A stretch of DNA of 39,957 nt from Chloroflexota bacterium (lineage in GTDB: Bacteria > Chloroflexota > UBA11872), in contig JAJEGF010000032.1 of NCBI GenBank assembly GCA_022820025.1, positions 1 through 39,957 of the forward strand. The letters run 5' to 3'. The position numbers and the translations under genes were made by a program. Each line of letters starts with the position of its first letter. Position 1 is the first letter of the stretch. The notes beneath the pieces were generated by a model. That model was not told the origin of the DNA, did no database searches, and was given only the letters and a program-made list of their open reading frames with translations. This document shows, piece by piece, positions 27,589 to 36,744 of the stretch.

Positions 27589-28580
27589 TGGCGGGTGACA
27601 CAAGTGCGCGCCGCGTCCGCGTCTTTCGCGAGGACGAATCGTTCGTTCCCGCGGGCGGTGCCTCTGTGACGGTGGGGCGCTTTGACGGTATGCATCGAGG
27701 TCACCGAGCCTTGCTGCGAGCGACCTGTCAGGTAGCTTCCGACCAACGGGACGGCCGCGCGATCGCGGTTACCCTTTGGCCCCCGCCAGAATGGGTATTG
27801 CGGCCGGCCGAACCCCGTCAGTTGTTGACCACGCTCGACGACCGGATCGCTCTGCTGGCGTCATCCGGAGTGGATGACATCGTCGTTATGCGATTCGATC
27901 AGCAATTCTCGCGCCGTTCTGCCGAAGACTTTCTCGGTGACCTAAAGCAGCAGCTGAACTTGCGCACGCTCGTCACCGGTCCAACAGCGGCCATTGGACG
28001 AGATCGCGAAGGAACGCCGAAAGTCATCGCGCGCCTGGCGCCGCGGCTTGGAATCAAACACGTGCCCGTGCGCTACGAGGGATCGCCCGGCGCAATTTCC
28101 AGCACTCAGGCTCGCAACGCACTGTCTTCGGGCGAAGTGGACCGACTTCGTGCGATTCTGGGCCGAAGTCATAGCTTGTACGGCATGGTCAGTCGTGGCG
28201 ACGGTCGAGGCCGCAAATTGGGATTTCCCACGGCCAACGTCGAGCTTCCCGAGTGGCTAGTTCTACCGGCAGACGGTGTCTATGCCGGTGCGGCGTTCGT
28301 CGACGGCGATCCAGAGCCATATTCGGCATTGATCAGCGTGGGAACGCGACCCACTTTCAACTCCCGCACCCGCCTGTTCGAGGTTCATCTCTTGGGATTC
28401 GACCGCGACATATATGGCCGCGGCTTGCGCACATTCATTCATGCGTGGTTGCGCGTTCAGGAGGCATTTGACTCGGTCGAGGCCTTGGTAGCTGCCATGC
28501 GACGTGATCGGCAGGCCGCCGAGTGCGTGGATCTCGCCGGGATGAGCGACGCGGCGCCCTTTGGTCGAGCGCCGGAGTGA
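27588..28580 (+). CDS. ribF: Bifunctional riboflavin kinase/FAD synthetase RibF
   Basis: 330 residues from ATG 27588, overlapping the truB stop by one base (TAATG). The frame is open to GTG 27555, but the overlap start is more likely. The N-terminal nucleotidyltransferase has VGRFDGMHRGHRAL (29-42) and ISSTQAR (about 171-177). The C-terminal flavokinase has GRGRKLGFPTAN (about 207-218) and the terminal kinase helix. It makes FMN and FAD. Last gene of the translation operon. Confidence 0.96.
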   Translation: MAGDTSARRVRVFREDESFVPAGGASVTVGRFDGMHRGHRALLRATCQVASDQRDGRAIAVTLWPPPEWVLRPAEPRQLLTTLDDRIALLASSGVDDIVVMRFDQQFSRRSAEDFLGDLKQQLNLRTLVTGPTAAIGRDREGTPKVIARLAPRLGIKHVPVRYEGSPGAISSTQARNALSSGEVDRLRAILGRSHSLYGMVSRGDGRGRKLGFPTANVELPEWLVLPADGVYAGAAFVDGDPEPYSALISVGTRPTFNSRTRLFEVHLLGFDRDIYGRGLRTFIHAWLRVQEAFDSVEALVAAMRRDRQAAECVDLAGMSDAAPFGRAPE

Positions 28581-28639
28581 CGGCCTCGGCGGGTTAAGGG
28601 CATTTCCGGCGCGGGCCAGTCGGATTCCTGTGCCAACAT

Positions 28640-29455
28640 ATGAACCACGCAGTCGGGTCGTCAATCCAGGCTCGTCGGAAAGCCTCCAGCGCCTCGGAGC
28701 CTGACGACGCAAAAAATCTCGGGCGGAGAGCAATGCGTGACGCTAGGCGGAATCCTGGACGACGCCCCGGCCAAGACCCCGATCCAGGCGTACTAAAGCG
28801 ACGTTATCTGCAGCAGGTAGAAGTTTTCCAAGACCTGAACGACGCACAGATTCATGAGGTGGAGCGCAACACTCGAATGTCCACCGTTGGTCCCGGCCGA
28901 CTCTTATACCAGCCCGATGAGAAGTCGGAGATGCTGTTCCTCTTGAAAACTGGTCATGTTCAGATCTACCGAATATCTCCCGATGGAAAACGATTCGTTA
29001 TTTCCAACATCGAGCCAGGCATGTTCTTTGGCGAGATGGCGCTGTTGGGACAGGCACTCCATGACTCGTTCGCCGAAACGCTGAAACAATCGACGTTGTG
29101 CGTCATCAGCCGCCGAGACCTGGAATACTTGATCGGTCGCTTCCCCACTGTCGGCGTTCGCATCATGCAGACTCTGGCAGATCGCCTCAGCGAAGCTGAG
29201 GCTCAGCTTGAAGATTTGGCTCTAAAATCACTTACCGCTCGACTCGCCACGTTGATTCTGCGTCTCTCGTCAAACGCCAACGCCCGCGTTACGGGACTTA
29301 CCCACAACGACCTGGCTGAGCGCGTCGGCACATCGCGCGAGACGGCTACGCAGGCACTGAACGAACTCAAGAGCGCCGGCCTGATCGCCATTGGTCGTAA
29401 GCGAATTGACGTCCTGAATCGCCAGGCGCTGGAGGACCTAGCGGAAGCGTATTGA
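28640..29455 (+). CDS. Crp/Fnr-family transcription regulator
   Basis: 271 residues from ATG 28640; the first 50 are basic and low in structure, so ATG 28733 is an alternative. The cyclic-nucleotide-binding-type barrel spans about 60-165 (VFQDLNDAQI; FFGEMALLGQ). The helix-turn-helix spans about 220-250 (LTHNDLAERVGTSRETATQA). The Arg of Crp that contacts the cAMP phosphate corresponds to Asp142 here. Only one Cys is present, so neither cAMP nor an FNR-type iron-sulfur cluster is expected. The ligand is unknown. It could control the following gene. Confidence 0.92.
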   Translation: MNHAVGSSIQARRKASSASEPDDAKNLGRRAMRDARRNPGRRPGQDPDPGVLKRRYLQQVEVFQDLNDAQIHEVERNTRMSTVGPGRLLYQPDEKSEMLFLLKTGHVQIYRISPDGKRFVISNIEPGMFFGEMALLGQALHDSFAETLKQSTLCVISRRDLEYLIGRFPTVGVRIMQTLADRLSEAEAQLEDLALKSLTARLATLILRLSSNANARVTGLTHNDLAERVGTSRETATQALNELKSAGLIAIGRKRIDVLNRQALEDLAEAY

Positions 29456-29562
29456 CCCCGTGCAACGTGTCAATAGCGGCACAGGCGCTCGCCGGATGTG
29501 CCACGATGCCGCGATGCGTGCACCATGCTGTTCTTTCACCCATGACAAGGAGTTGAACGCTC

Positions 29563-31164
29563 ATGTTTGGACGGCGTCCTAGCGTCACCTCGCGCCGCGG
29601 CGTAGTTGCGGCGGCTCATCCTCTGGCGGCGCAAGCGGGCGCTCGCATTCTGTCCAATGGCGGCAACGCGTTTGATGCGGCCGTGGCCACTGCGGCTGCG
29701 CTCAACGTGGTCGAGCCTTACATGTCCGGGCTCGCCGGCATGGGCACGGCCATGGTCTACGTGGCCGCCGAGCGTCGCGTGCGCTGTCTGGATTTTACCC
29801 CGGCCGTGCCGCTGAAGTTTGACTCTATCGCTCGGCGTTACGACGACTTGACCCGAGGTCCGCACGGTGTAGGGCCGCCGGCCAGCCTGGCCGGATGGAT
29901 GAAGCTGCTGCATACGTACGGGACGAAGAGCACCGCCGAAGTCTTCGCCGACGCCATTGATCTCGCGCGGGGCGGCTTCCCTGTCAGCGAAGGCAACGCC
30001 CACATGATTGGCGGCCGACTGAACGACATTGCGGAGATCTTCGCCGGCTGGTCGGAGATCTTCCTGGACGACGGTGAGGAACCTGGCGCCGGCTGGATGC
30101 TGCAGCAACACGATTTGGCCGACACGTATGAGGCCCTGGTCAGCGAGGGCCTCGACTACCTGTACCACGGTCCCCTGGGCGAGGCGCTGGTCAACGAGAT
30201 CCAGGCGCTCGGTGGCGCGCTCGCCATGGATGATCTGGCCGCCGTGGAAGCTCGCTGGCAGGACCCGATTCGCATCGACTACCGCGACCTGGAAGTCAAC
30301 GGCGCGCCGCCGCCGTCCGAGGGCTTCCAAATGTTGATGACGCTCGGGCTCATCTCGCATCTGGAAATCGGTGCCCTTGAGCGAAACGGTGTCGACCACC
30401 TGGACGCCATCATCCGTGCGGTTCGCCTGTCATCCCGAGCACGCTTCCGCCACGCCAACGCGCCAATAGAGATCGTCGAAGAGATCCTGGACGACGAGAA
30501 TCTGGATCGCCTGCGCGGCCTGCTGGACTCCCCCGAGGCCAGCAGCGGACCCACGGAGCAGATCGGAGCCGCGCCGCCGCCTGGCTCGCAGCCCGATCCC
30601 ATGCTGGAGCACACCACCTCGTTTTCCGTGATGGACGCTGAGGGCAACACCGTGTGCCTGACTCAAAGCCTTGGCGCCGGCTTCGGCTCCGGCATCGTGG
30701 TCCAGGGCCATGGGGTGCTGACCAACGATCTGCTTCGGTGGGGCGATCTGAATCCGCTGAGCCCGAATCACCTCTACCCCGGCGCGCCGCTCTCGTTACC
30801 GATTGCACCCACAATCTCGCTACGTGATGGCGAACCGGTCCTGGCGCTGGGCACGCCGGGCAGCTACGGCATCTGCCAGACTCAGCCGCAGGCCCTGGTT
30901 CAGCACGTGGACTTTGGGCTGGACGTGCAGTCAGCAATCGAAGCTCCACGCATGCGGCTGATGGATGGCGACCTGGTGCTTGTCGAATCGCGTATCGATC
31001 AGCGTGTGATCGGCGCCCTTTGCGCCCACGGCCACGGGGCCGAAGCTACCGACCCCTGGACCATGTCCGTCGGCGGCATGCAAGGCGCCAGCCGCGACCC
31101 GGCAAGCGGTGCACTCCAAGGAGGCGCTGACCCACGTCGGGACGGCTACGCAATTGGGGTGTAA
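29563..31164 (+). CDS. Gamma-glutamyltransferase-family protein
   Basis: 533 residues from ATG with AAGGAG upstream. Ntn-hydrolase family that processes itself before a Thr: LEHTTSFSVMD places the nucleophile at about Thr351. GILSNGGNAFDAAVA-like sequence near 30-45 and GGTPGS-like GTPGSYGI near 430 are family blocks. The usual TTH is TTS here. There is no signal peptide, so it is probably cytosolic, unlike periplasmic GGT. It could cleave gamma-glutamyl peptides or glutathione, or act as an acylase. It stands alone after the Crp-like gene. Confidence 0.88.
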   Translation: MFGRRPSVTSRRGVVAAAHPLAAQAGARILSNGGNAFDAAVATAAALNVVEPYMSGLAGMGTAMVYVAAERRVRCLDFTPAVPLKFDSIARRYDDLTRGPHGVGPPASLAGWMKLLHTYGTKSTAEVFADAIDLARGGFPVSEGNAHMIGGRLNDIAEIFAGWSEIFLDDGEEPGAGWMLQQHDLADTYEALVSEGLDYLYHGPLGEALVNEIQALGGALAMDDLAAVEARWQDPIRIDYRDLEVNGAPPPSEGFQMLMTLGLISHLEIGALERNGVDHLDAIIRAVRLSSRARFRHANAPIEIVEEILDDENLDRLRGLLDSPEASSGPTEQIGAAPPPGSQPDPMLEHTTSFSVMDAEGNTVCLTQSLGAGFGSGIVVQGHGVLTNDLLRWGDLNPLSPNHLYPGAPLSLPIAPTISLRDGEPVLALGTPGSYGICQTQPQALVQHVDFGLDVQSAIEAPRMRLMDGDLVLVESRIDQRVIGALCAHGHGAEATDPWTMSVGGMQGASRDPASGALQGGADPRRDGYAIGV

Positions 31165-31374
31165 CTGACTAAGTTTCGAGACTCTCTTGCGGATTTTCAA
31201 TCCATCCAGGAGATATGTTGAAAACCTGCGTTGAGCCCCACAATATGTTGTGATACGTTTTCGACATGCCCTAGATGTCGTAACCAGCGATGGCCTAGGG
31301 CACGAGGTGTTGCTCGGCGGGGGGACGCCTCCGCCGGGAGGTAACCGCTGCATTCCGAATAGGGACGGGCTCAA
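31165..31374 (+). promoter_or_regulatory. Repeat-rich leader upstream of the YhaO/YhaN-like pair
   Basis: 210 bases, with an AT-richer part. It contains: near-palindrome CACAATATGTTGTG (31239-31252, 5-base arms); GTTGAAAAC (31217-31225) with GTTTTCGAC (31257-31265), matching in 8 of 9 bases; TGCCCTAG (31267-31274) with CTAGGGCA (31295-31302); and CGGCGGGGG (31315-31323) pairing with CCTCCGCCG (31328-31336) around GACG. The last hairpin competes with CCTCC/GGAGG (31328-31341), which would hide the GGGAGG motif at 31336-31341. Poor -35/-10 pair TTGAAA/CAATAT at 17 bases (31218-31246). Function is unknown; an operator or attenuator region is plausible. Confidence 0.45.
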
Positions 31375-32637
31375 TTGCGCATAGTCCATGCGGCAGATAT
31401 CCATCTGGACACTCCGTTTCGCCGGCACGACGCGGCGTTGCGCCAGCGGCTTCAGCAGGCTGGCCGCGACGCATTCAGTGCCCTGGTGGATCTGACGCTT
31501 GAGGAGCGAGCCGACGCCCTCCTGATCGCCGGCGACCTCTTCGACAACGACTGGCTGACCATCGCCACCGAACGTGTCCTGACGAGCGAACTGGCCCGAC
31601 TGGCGGATGCCGGCGTGACCGTGGTTTATGCCACAGGCAATCACGATCCTGGCCGTACCAACTACCGCGCCGCCCACATCGACTGGCCGTGTGACAACTT
31701 CCACCTCCACAGCTCACGGACGCCGCGAAGGATTCCCATCCATCGCGACGGCGAACGGATCGGCTGGGTTGTGGCTGCCGGGCACCAGACGACCCACGAA
31801 TCGACCAACCTCGCGTCAACATACCCGCCTGCACCGGGGCCTCAACCTGCGGTTGGGGTGTTACACGCCGACGTGGGCGGCGCCCAGGGCGCGGCGGCGG
31901 ACGAAGCTGGCAATGTCTACGCACCCGCTGCCCTGTCCGATTTGGATCCCAGTTACGACTACTGGGCGTTGGGACACATCCACAAGCGGCTACGTCTCCG
32001 CGAGGACTCCCCCGCCTGGTATCCCGGCAACCTGCAGGGACGCGATTTCGGCGAAGCCGGAGCCAAGGGCGCGCTGGTGGTTGATCTCAACCCGCCCGAA
32101 CCGCCACGCGTCCGATTTCGGCCTCTCGCTCCGGTGCGCTGGGAGCGGCTGTCGGTTACCGATCTGAGTGAAGCTCGCGCCATCGGCGACGTGCACATGG
32201 CAGTTCGAGCCGCGTTCGATGACCTGCGCGAATCGGACGAGCACGTGCTCCCCGGCCAGGACTGGATCCTGCGCGTGGAGCTATCGGGTCCCTGCCCACT
32301 CACGGCGGTCCTCCGAAGCGACGAGGAGCGAGATGGTCTGGCCGAGTACCTTGGCGAATCCCTTGGCGCCCTGGACGTTGAGGTTCGTGATGCCGGGCTC
32401 TCTCCGCCGATCAATCTGAGTCGTCACGTTGGCCAGCGACACGTGCTTGGCGAGGCTTTGGCGTTGATCGAGCAGGCAGGTCGTGACGACACGCTTCTGT
32501 CCCGATTAGCTCCATCGGAGTTGGCTCGTGGCGACGAGCAAGCTGCGGAGGGAGAGCGTCTACAGTACCTTCGCGGGCTTCTCGACGGACTTGACGCAGC
32601 CGCGGCGGAACGGCTCTTGCGGAGAGACTCGGCGTGA
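31375..32637 (+). CDS. DNA repair exonuclease, SbcD/Mre11-like (YhaO type)
   Basis: 420 residues from TTG. Metallophosphoesterase motifs: ADIHL (Asp8, His10), GDLFD (53-57), GNHDP (88-92), LHADVGG and ALGHIHK (about 199-205). These bind the two manganese ions of an Mre11-type nuclease. The C-terminal 180 residues are the capping region. It overlaps the next gene by GTGA. Together they form a YhaO/YhaN-like pair related to SbcD/SbcC, probably acting on DNA ends. Assignment to YhaO rather than SbcD rests on the partner. Confidence 0.9.
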   Translation: MRIVHAADIHLDTPFRRHDAALRQRLQQAGRDAFSALVDLTLEERADALLIAGDLFDNDWLTIATERVLTSELARLADAGVTVVYATGNHDPGRTNYRAAHIDWPCDNFHLHSSRTPRRIPIHRDGERIGWVVAAGHQTTHESTNLASTYPPAPGPQPAVGVLHADVGGAQGAAADEAGNVYAPAALSDLDPSYDYWALGHIHKRLRLREDSPAWYPGNLQGRDFGEAGAKGALVVDLNPPEPPRVRFRPLAPVRWERLSVTDLSEARAIGDVHMAVRAAFDDLRESDEHVLPGQDWILRVELSGPCPLTAVLRSDEERDGLAEYLGESLGALDVEVRDAGLSPPINLSRHVGQRHVLGEALALIEQAGRDDTLLSRLAPSELARGDEQAAEGERLQYLRGLLDGLDAAAAERLLRRDSA

Positions 32638-35606
32638 GGGTCGACGGATGGTCAATCGGCGCCTTTGGGCCGATTGACCAATGGACCGTGTCGGGTATGG
32701 CGGACGACGACGTGGTTGTGGTGCTGGGGCCCAACGAGTCCGGCAAGAGCGCCTTGTTTGAGTTCTTTGCCAGCGCCCTGTTTGGCTTTTCGCCCGCCAG
32801 GGCCGAGGCGCATCCGTATCGGCCGTGGGACGGTCGCTTTCTCGACGGCCGGCTGGACGTGGCGTTGAGCGGCGGCGAGCAGATTCGAATTGCGCGCAGG
32901 CTTACGTCAAGGCCCGAGGGACGCCTCATCCACGGACAGACTGAGGAGCGGCTGGCCAATCGGCCGATTCCCGCCGTTGGCCTCATGACGCGCGACGTCT
33001 TCAAGAACGTCTACGCGTTGACCCAGGAGGAAGCGCTGGGCTTGGACGCGCGGGCCTGGCAACACGTTCAGGATCGAGTGTTGGGCGGTAGCTCGTACGA
33101 TTTTCTGCGTCCATCGCGTGAAGTAGTGAGCGCGCTGGACACCGAACGTCGGCGTCTCTGGCGACCTGACCGTCGCGGCCGGCCGGCGGCTCGTGAAATC
33201 GCCGCCCAGATCAGAAGTTTGCGAGACGGTCTTCGCGAGGCCGCTCAACGGCGAGCGCAGATTGAAGCCGCCGACGAGCGACTCCAGGAAATCGCAGAGG
33301 AGCTTGCCGGTCACACCAGCGAGCTGCAGTGTATTGAGTTGGCCCTGGAACGAGACGCCTCGCTGGCGCCGCTCGTCGGGCGAGTTGAACGCATGGAGCA
33401 GTTGACTGCTCAGGCGGACGACCTGCTGCCGGAAGGCGACTTGCCCGACGACCTCCCGGACCGTCGCGGTACTGTCATCGAGCGGCTTGACGAACTCTCG
33501 AACGCCCGAAAAACGCACCTGCGAGGAATCGAGGATTGCGAACAGGTGGTCGAGATCGACGACCCAACCAGGCGTCTCTTGGAAGCCCGCGTAGCGATTG
33601 AACGCCAGGACCGCGAACTTGCGCTTGCTCGCGCTGACCAGGATCGAATCGACAGCATGAACGCGGAACTGCAGCGCCGCGACGGCGCCCTGCGCGAAGT
33701 CGCAGTGCGTGCACTCGTCTCGGAGCAGGTCGATTCGATAGCAAGCGACGCGATTCTAAGTCTCTCAGTGGCCGAACTGCGTGGTCGGCTCAATAGTTCA
33801 CGTGAAGCCCAACGCAGATTCGACGCCGCGTCCGAGACGCTTCGCAGCGCCTCGGCTGAACGCCTGAATTTGGAACAGGTCGTCGAGGCTTCGCTATCGA
33901 CGCACAGCCCGGCAAGTCTCGACGAACGGTTGCGTGTGCTCGGCGAGGCCAAAGCAGCCCGAGAACTCGCAGCCCGTAGCCCGTCAGAGCCCGGAGGCTT
34001 CCCGGTTCCGTTGCTCGTCGCCGTTGGACTCGCGGGTATTGCGGCGCTGGCAGGCGGCTTCGTTATGGGCGGCCCGTTCGGCACGCTCCTGGCGGTATTG
34101 GGCGCAGTCACGCTCGCTGCCGCCGTCGGTGCCATGGTGGCACGTCGGCGGTCCGTCCCGTCGAGCGGTAGCGACTGGAAAGCTCAGCTTCGTGGGCTTG
34201 GTCTCGACTCTGGAGTCGATATCGCGGAAGAGATCACACGTATCCGGGCCGAGCGCGATGCCGCGATACGGCGGGATATTGCCGTCGAGCGGTTGGCAGC
34301 CTCTCAGAACGCTGAAGCGACGGTTCGAGAAACAGCGCACACGGCGGAAGCTGAGTTTCAGGCTGCACGAACCGACTTCCTTGCGGTGATTGCCGAAGTG
34401 CCAGTGGCGCCTGTTCACCGCGAATCTCCCGACGACGGAGTGGTTCGCGATCTGGAAGAGATGCGCCGGTCGATCCAGGTCACGCGGCGAATCATGAGCA
34501 ATCGAGATGAGGTGGCCGAGCGACTAACGGCTTGGCGAACCGAGGTCGAACGCCTGCGCCAGACACTCGCGATCGAGTTGCCCGCCGATCCCGTCGAGGC
34601 CGCCCCAGCTACACGGCGTGCGCTGGATGTCGCGCTGGATGCCGAGCGCGCCGCGTCTGAAGCTACGGCGGAGCTTGCCGAGTTACGCCAGCGCCTCGAG
34701 AGCTGCGATCAAGAACGCGATGCCGCAATGCTTGAACTTGAGCAGATTGACGTCGCCCTGGCCGCTCTTGATCCCGATGGGGCCGAGCCTGCGGTGGGAC
34801 TCGGCCGAATTCGGCAGGCCTTGGAGCTCCGCGCCGAAGCCCGTCGGGTTCTGGCTGACTTGGAACGCGACACCCCCGGCTGGCGCGAGCGGATCGCGGA
34901 GGCTGAGGAGTTGGTCTCCTCCGGTGAGCCCATACGCCTCAGCGATGCCGAACGCGTCGAACATCGTCTGCGCGCGGAAGAACTGCGCACTGCCGGACAG
35001 GATCTCGCGGCCGAAAGAGGCCAGTTGATGACCGAACGAGACCGGGTGGCCGGCGAGCCGGGACCCGCGCACATCATGGGAGCCATTCAGGCCGCCGAGG
35101 AGGAGCTGGACTTTGTACGGCGCGAGCACGACCGGCTGGCACTGCTGCGCCAGGTCGTCCTAATGGCCGAACACTCGTACCGCGAGCGCTACCAGGCGCC
35201 GCTGTTGCAGGCCGCCGGCGCCCACCTGCGCCGCTTCACCGGTGGGCGTTATGACTTGCTAACTGTGGATGACGTCCCGTCGGGGGACGTAAGGCTTCAG
35301 GTCCGACGGACCGGCGAGGACTTTCCTCAGGATGTCGACACGCCGCTGAGCCGCGGAACGATTCAGCAGATTTACTTTGCGTTGCGGCTGGCCATGGTTG
35401 ATCTCGTGGAGGGTGACGAACCACTGCCGCTATTCCTGGACGAAATGTTCGTCAACTGGGATCCCGGACGCACCACCAGCGGCCTGGCGGCTTTGGCCAA
35501 CATGCCCGGGGATCGGCAGGTCTTCCTGTTCACCGCCGACCCGTTCTGGGCTGAGCGCGCCGTGCAGGATGTACCGGCGAAGATCGTGCGCACGCCCGCA
35601 GCCTAG
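32634..35606 (+). CDS. YhaN/SbcC-like AAA ATPase with central membrane hairpin
   Basis: 990 residues from GTG. Walker A GPNESGKSALFEF is near residue 33; coiled coils run from about 200 to 450 and 510 to 840; the signature LSRGTIQQIYFAL and Walker B PLFLDEMFVNWD lie near the C-terminus. Between the coils two hydrophobic segments at about 455-505 (VPLLVAVGLAGIAALAGG and TLLAVLGAVTLAAAVGAMVA) form a membrane hairpin, as in YhaN of Bacillus. No zinc hook CxxC is seen. It is probably the partner ATPase of the upstream nuclease, tethered to the membrane. Confidence 0.88.
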   Translation: MRVDGWSIGAFGPIDQWTVSGMADDDVVVVLGPNESGKSALFEFFASALFGFSPARAEAHPYRPWDGRFLDGRLDVALSGGEQIRIARRLTSRPEGRLIHGQTEERLANRPIPAVGLMTRDVFKNVYALTQEEALGLDARAWQHVQDRVLGGSSYDFLRPSREVVSALDTERRRLWRPDRRGRPAAREIAAQIRSLRDGLREAAQRRAQIEAADERLQEIAEELAGHTSELQCIELALERDASLAPLVGRVERMEQLTAQADDLLPEGDLPDDLPDRRGTVIERLDELSNARKTHLRGIEDCEQVVEIDDPTRRLLEARVAIERQDRELALARADQDRIDSMNAELQRRDGALREVAVRALVSEQVDSIASDAILSLSVAELRGRLNSSREAQRRFDAASETLRSASAERLNLEQVVEASLSTHSPASLDERLRVLGEAKAARELAARSPSEPGGFPVPLLVAVGLAGIAALAGGFVMGGPFGTLLAVLGAVTLAAAVGAMVARRRSVPSSGSDWKAQLRGLGLDSGVDIAEEITRIRAERDAAIRRDIAVERLAASQNAEATVRETAHTAEAEFQAARTDFLAVIAEVPVAPVHRESPDDGVVRDLEEMRRSIQVTRRIMSNRDEVAERLTAWRTEVERLRQTLAIELPADPVEAAPATRRALDVALDAERAASEATAELAELRQRLESCDQERDAAMLELEQIDVALAALDPDGAEPAVGLGRIRQALELRAEARRVLADLERDTPGWRERIAEAEELVSSGEPIRLSDAERVEHRLRAEELRTAGQDLAAERGQLMTERDRVAGEPGPAHIMGAIQAAEEELDFVRREHDRLALLRQVVLMAEHSYRERYQAPLLQAAGAHLRRFTGGRYDLLTVDDVPSGDVRLQVRRTGEDFPQDVDTPLSRGTIQQIYFALRLAMVDLVEGDEPLPLFLDEMFVNWDPGRTTSGLAALANMPGDRQVFLFTADPFWAERAVQDVPAKIVRTPAA

Positions 35607-35657
35607 AGCCACTATTCCGCCTCTGCGAGTAGCCGAGCGCTGTCGGGTCTGACGTAC

Positions 35658-36716
35658 CTAGGGTGTGAAGTCGTCGTCGGCTGAGATTCGGTTTGCGAAT
35701 TCGGCCAGCAACGTGGCGGCCGCGTCGGCGTCGGCGAGCGCAACGATTTCCGACGGCGTGTGCATGTAGCGCAGCGGCACGCTGATCAGGCCCGTCGCCA
35801 CGCCGGCCCGCGTCAGCTGGATCGCGTTGGCGTCAGTTCCCGTGCCGCGACCGGCCGCTTCCATTTGAATCGGCATGTCCAAGGCCTCAGCGGCTTCGAT
35901 CAGCTTCTCGACGACAACCGGATTGAAATTCGGCCCACGAGAAATCGTGGGGCCGCCGCCCAGCGTCACGTCGCCCGCCGTCTTCTTGTCAATGTTTGGA
36001 TGATCCGTTGCATGGGTCACGTCAACGGCAACTGCGACCAGCGGGTTGATGCCGTACGCGCTCGTCTCGGCCCCGCGCAGCCCGATCTCTTCCTGAACCG
36101 TGGCCACGGCATGAACCGACGCTTGCAACTGCGCACCGTCGATTCGCCGCAGTGCCTCGCCGACTACCCAGGCGCCCACCTTGTTATCCAGGGCCCGCCC
36201 GGCGACCACGCCGTTCCGTAGATCCTGAATCCCGACGTCATAGGTGATCGGGTCGCCAATTCGCACCAGGCTCAGCGCCTCGTCTTTGTCGGCTACCGCG
36301 ATATCGATCCAGATGTCCTCGACCTTGGCCGGCTTGCCACGATCGCTGACCGGCGTCAGGTGGATCGCCCGTCGCCCCGTCACGCCTGCGACAGGACCGT
36401 TTCGCGTGTGGATCACGACACGGCGGCCCGGGATGACGCCGGCGTCATGCCCTCCGATTGTGTTGAAGTAGATGAAACCCTCGCCGGTGACGTAATTGAC
36501 CTGGAAGCCCAACTCGTCGCAGTGCCCGGCGAACATGACCCGCGGATTGCCATCCGGGTTGCGTGTCGCGATGACATTGCCGTGCACGTCCGATCGGACG
36601 ACGTCGGCGAATCCTTCGGCGTACTCGTGGTAGACACGACGTACGGGTTGCTCGTAGCCCGACGGGCTTGGCGCCTCGACGAGGTCATTCAGGAAGCCGC
36701 GTTCCGGAGCGTTCAT
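35658..36716 (-). CDS. M42 family metallo-aminopeptidase
   Basis: 352 residues from ATG 36716; the frame is open further upstream into the neighbouring gene, but that part is Arg-rich shadow sequence. Metal-site residues: His65 and Asp67 in GHCDELGF, Asp177 in RALDNKVG, Glu209/Glu210 in VQEEIGLRG, Asp232 in VDVTHATD, and His319 in RYMHTPSE. M42 enzymes are dodecameric cytosolic aminopeptidases (TET/PepA-like glutamyl aminopeptidases or FrvX-like). It lies 28 bases after the EF-G-like gene, probably in one transcript. Exact substrate is unknown. Confidence 0.92.
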   Translation of the reverse strand: MNAPERGFLNDLVEAPSPSGYEQPVRRVYHEYAEGFADVVRSDVHGNVIATRNPDGNPRVMFAGHCDELGFQVNYVTGEGFIYFNTIGGHDAGVIPGRRVVIHTRNGPVAGVTGRRAIHLTPVSDRGKPAKVEDIWIDIAVADKDEALSLVRIGDPITYDVGIQDLRNGVVAGRALDNKVGAWVVGEALRRIDGAQLQASVHAVATVQEEIGLRGAETSAYGINPLVAVAVDVTHATDHPNIDKKTAGDVTLGGGPTISRGPNFNPVVVEKLIEAAEALDMPIQMEAAGRGTGTDANAIQLTRAGVATGLISVPLRYMHTPSEIVALADADAAATLLAEFANRISADDDFTP

Positions 36717-36744
36717 TTGATAAGGCGTTCGGGCTGGGGCCCCT

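Noticed and set aside
35607..35657. Bidirectional terminator between convergent YhaN-like and M42 genes
   Set aside because: The 51-base gap has no clear stem followed by a T-run on either strand.
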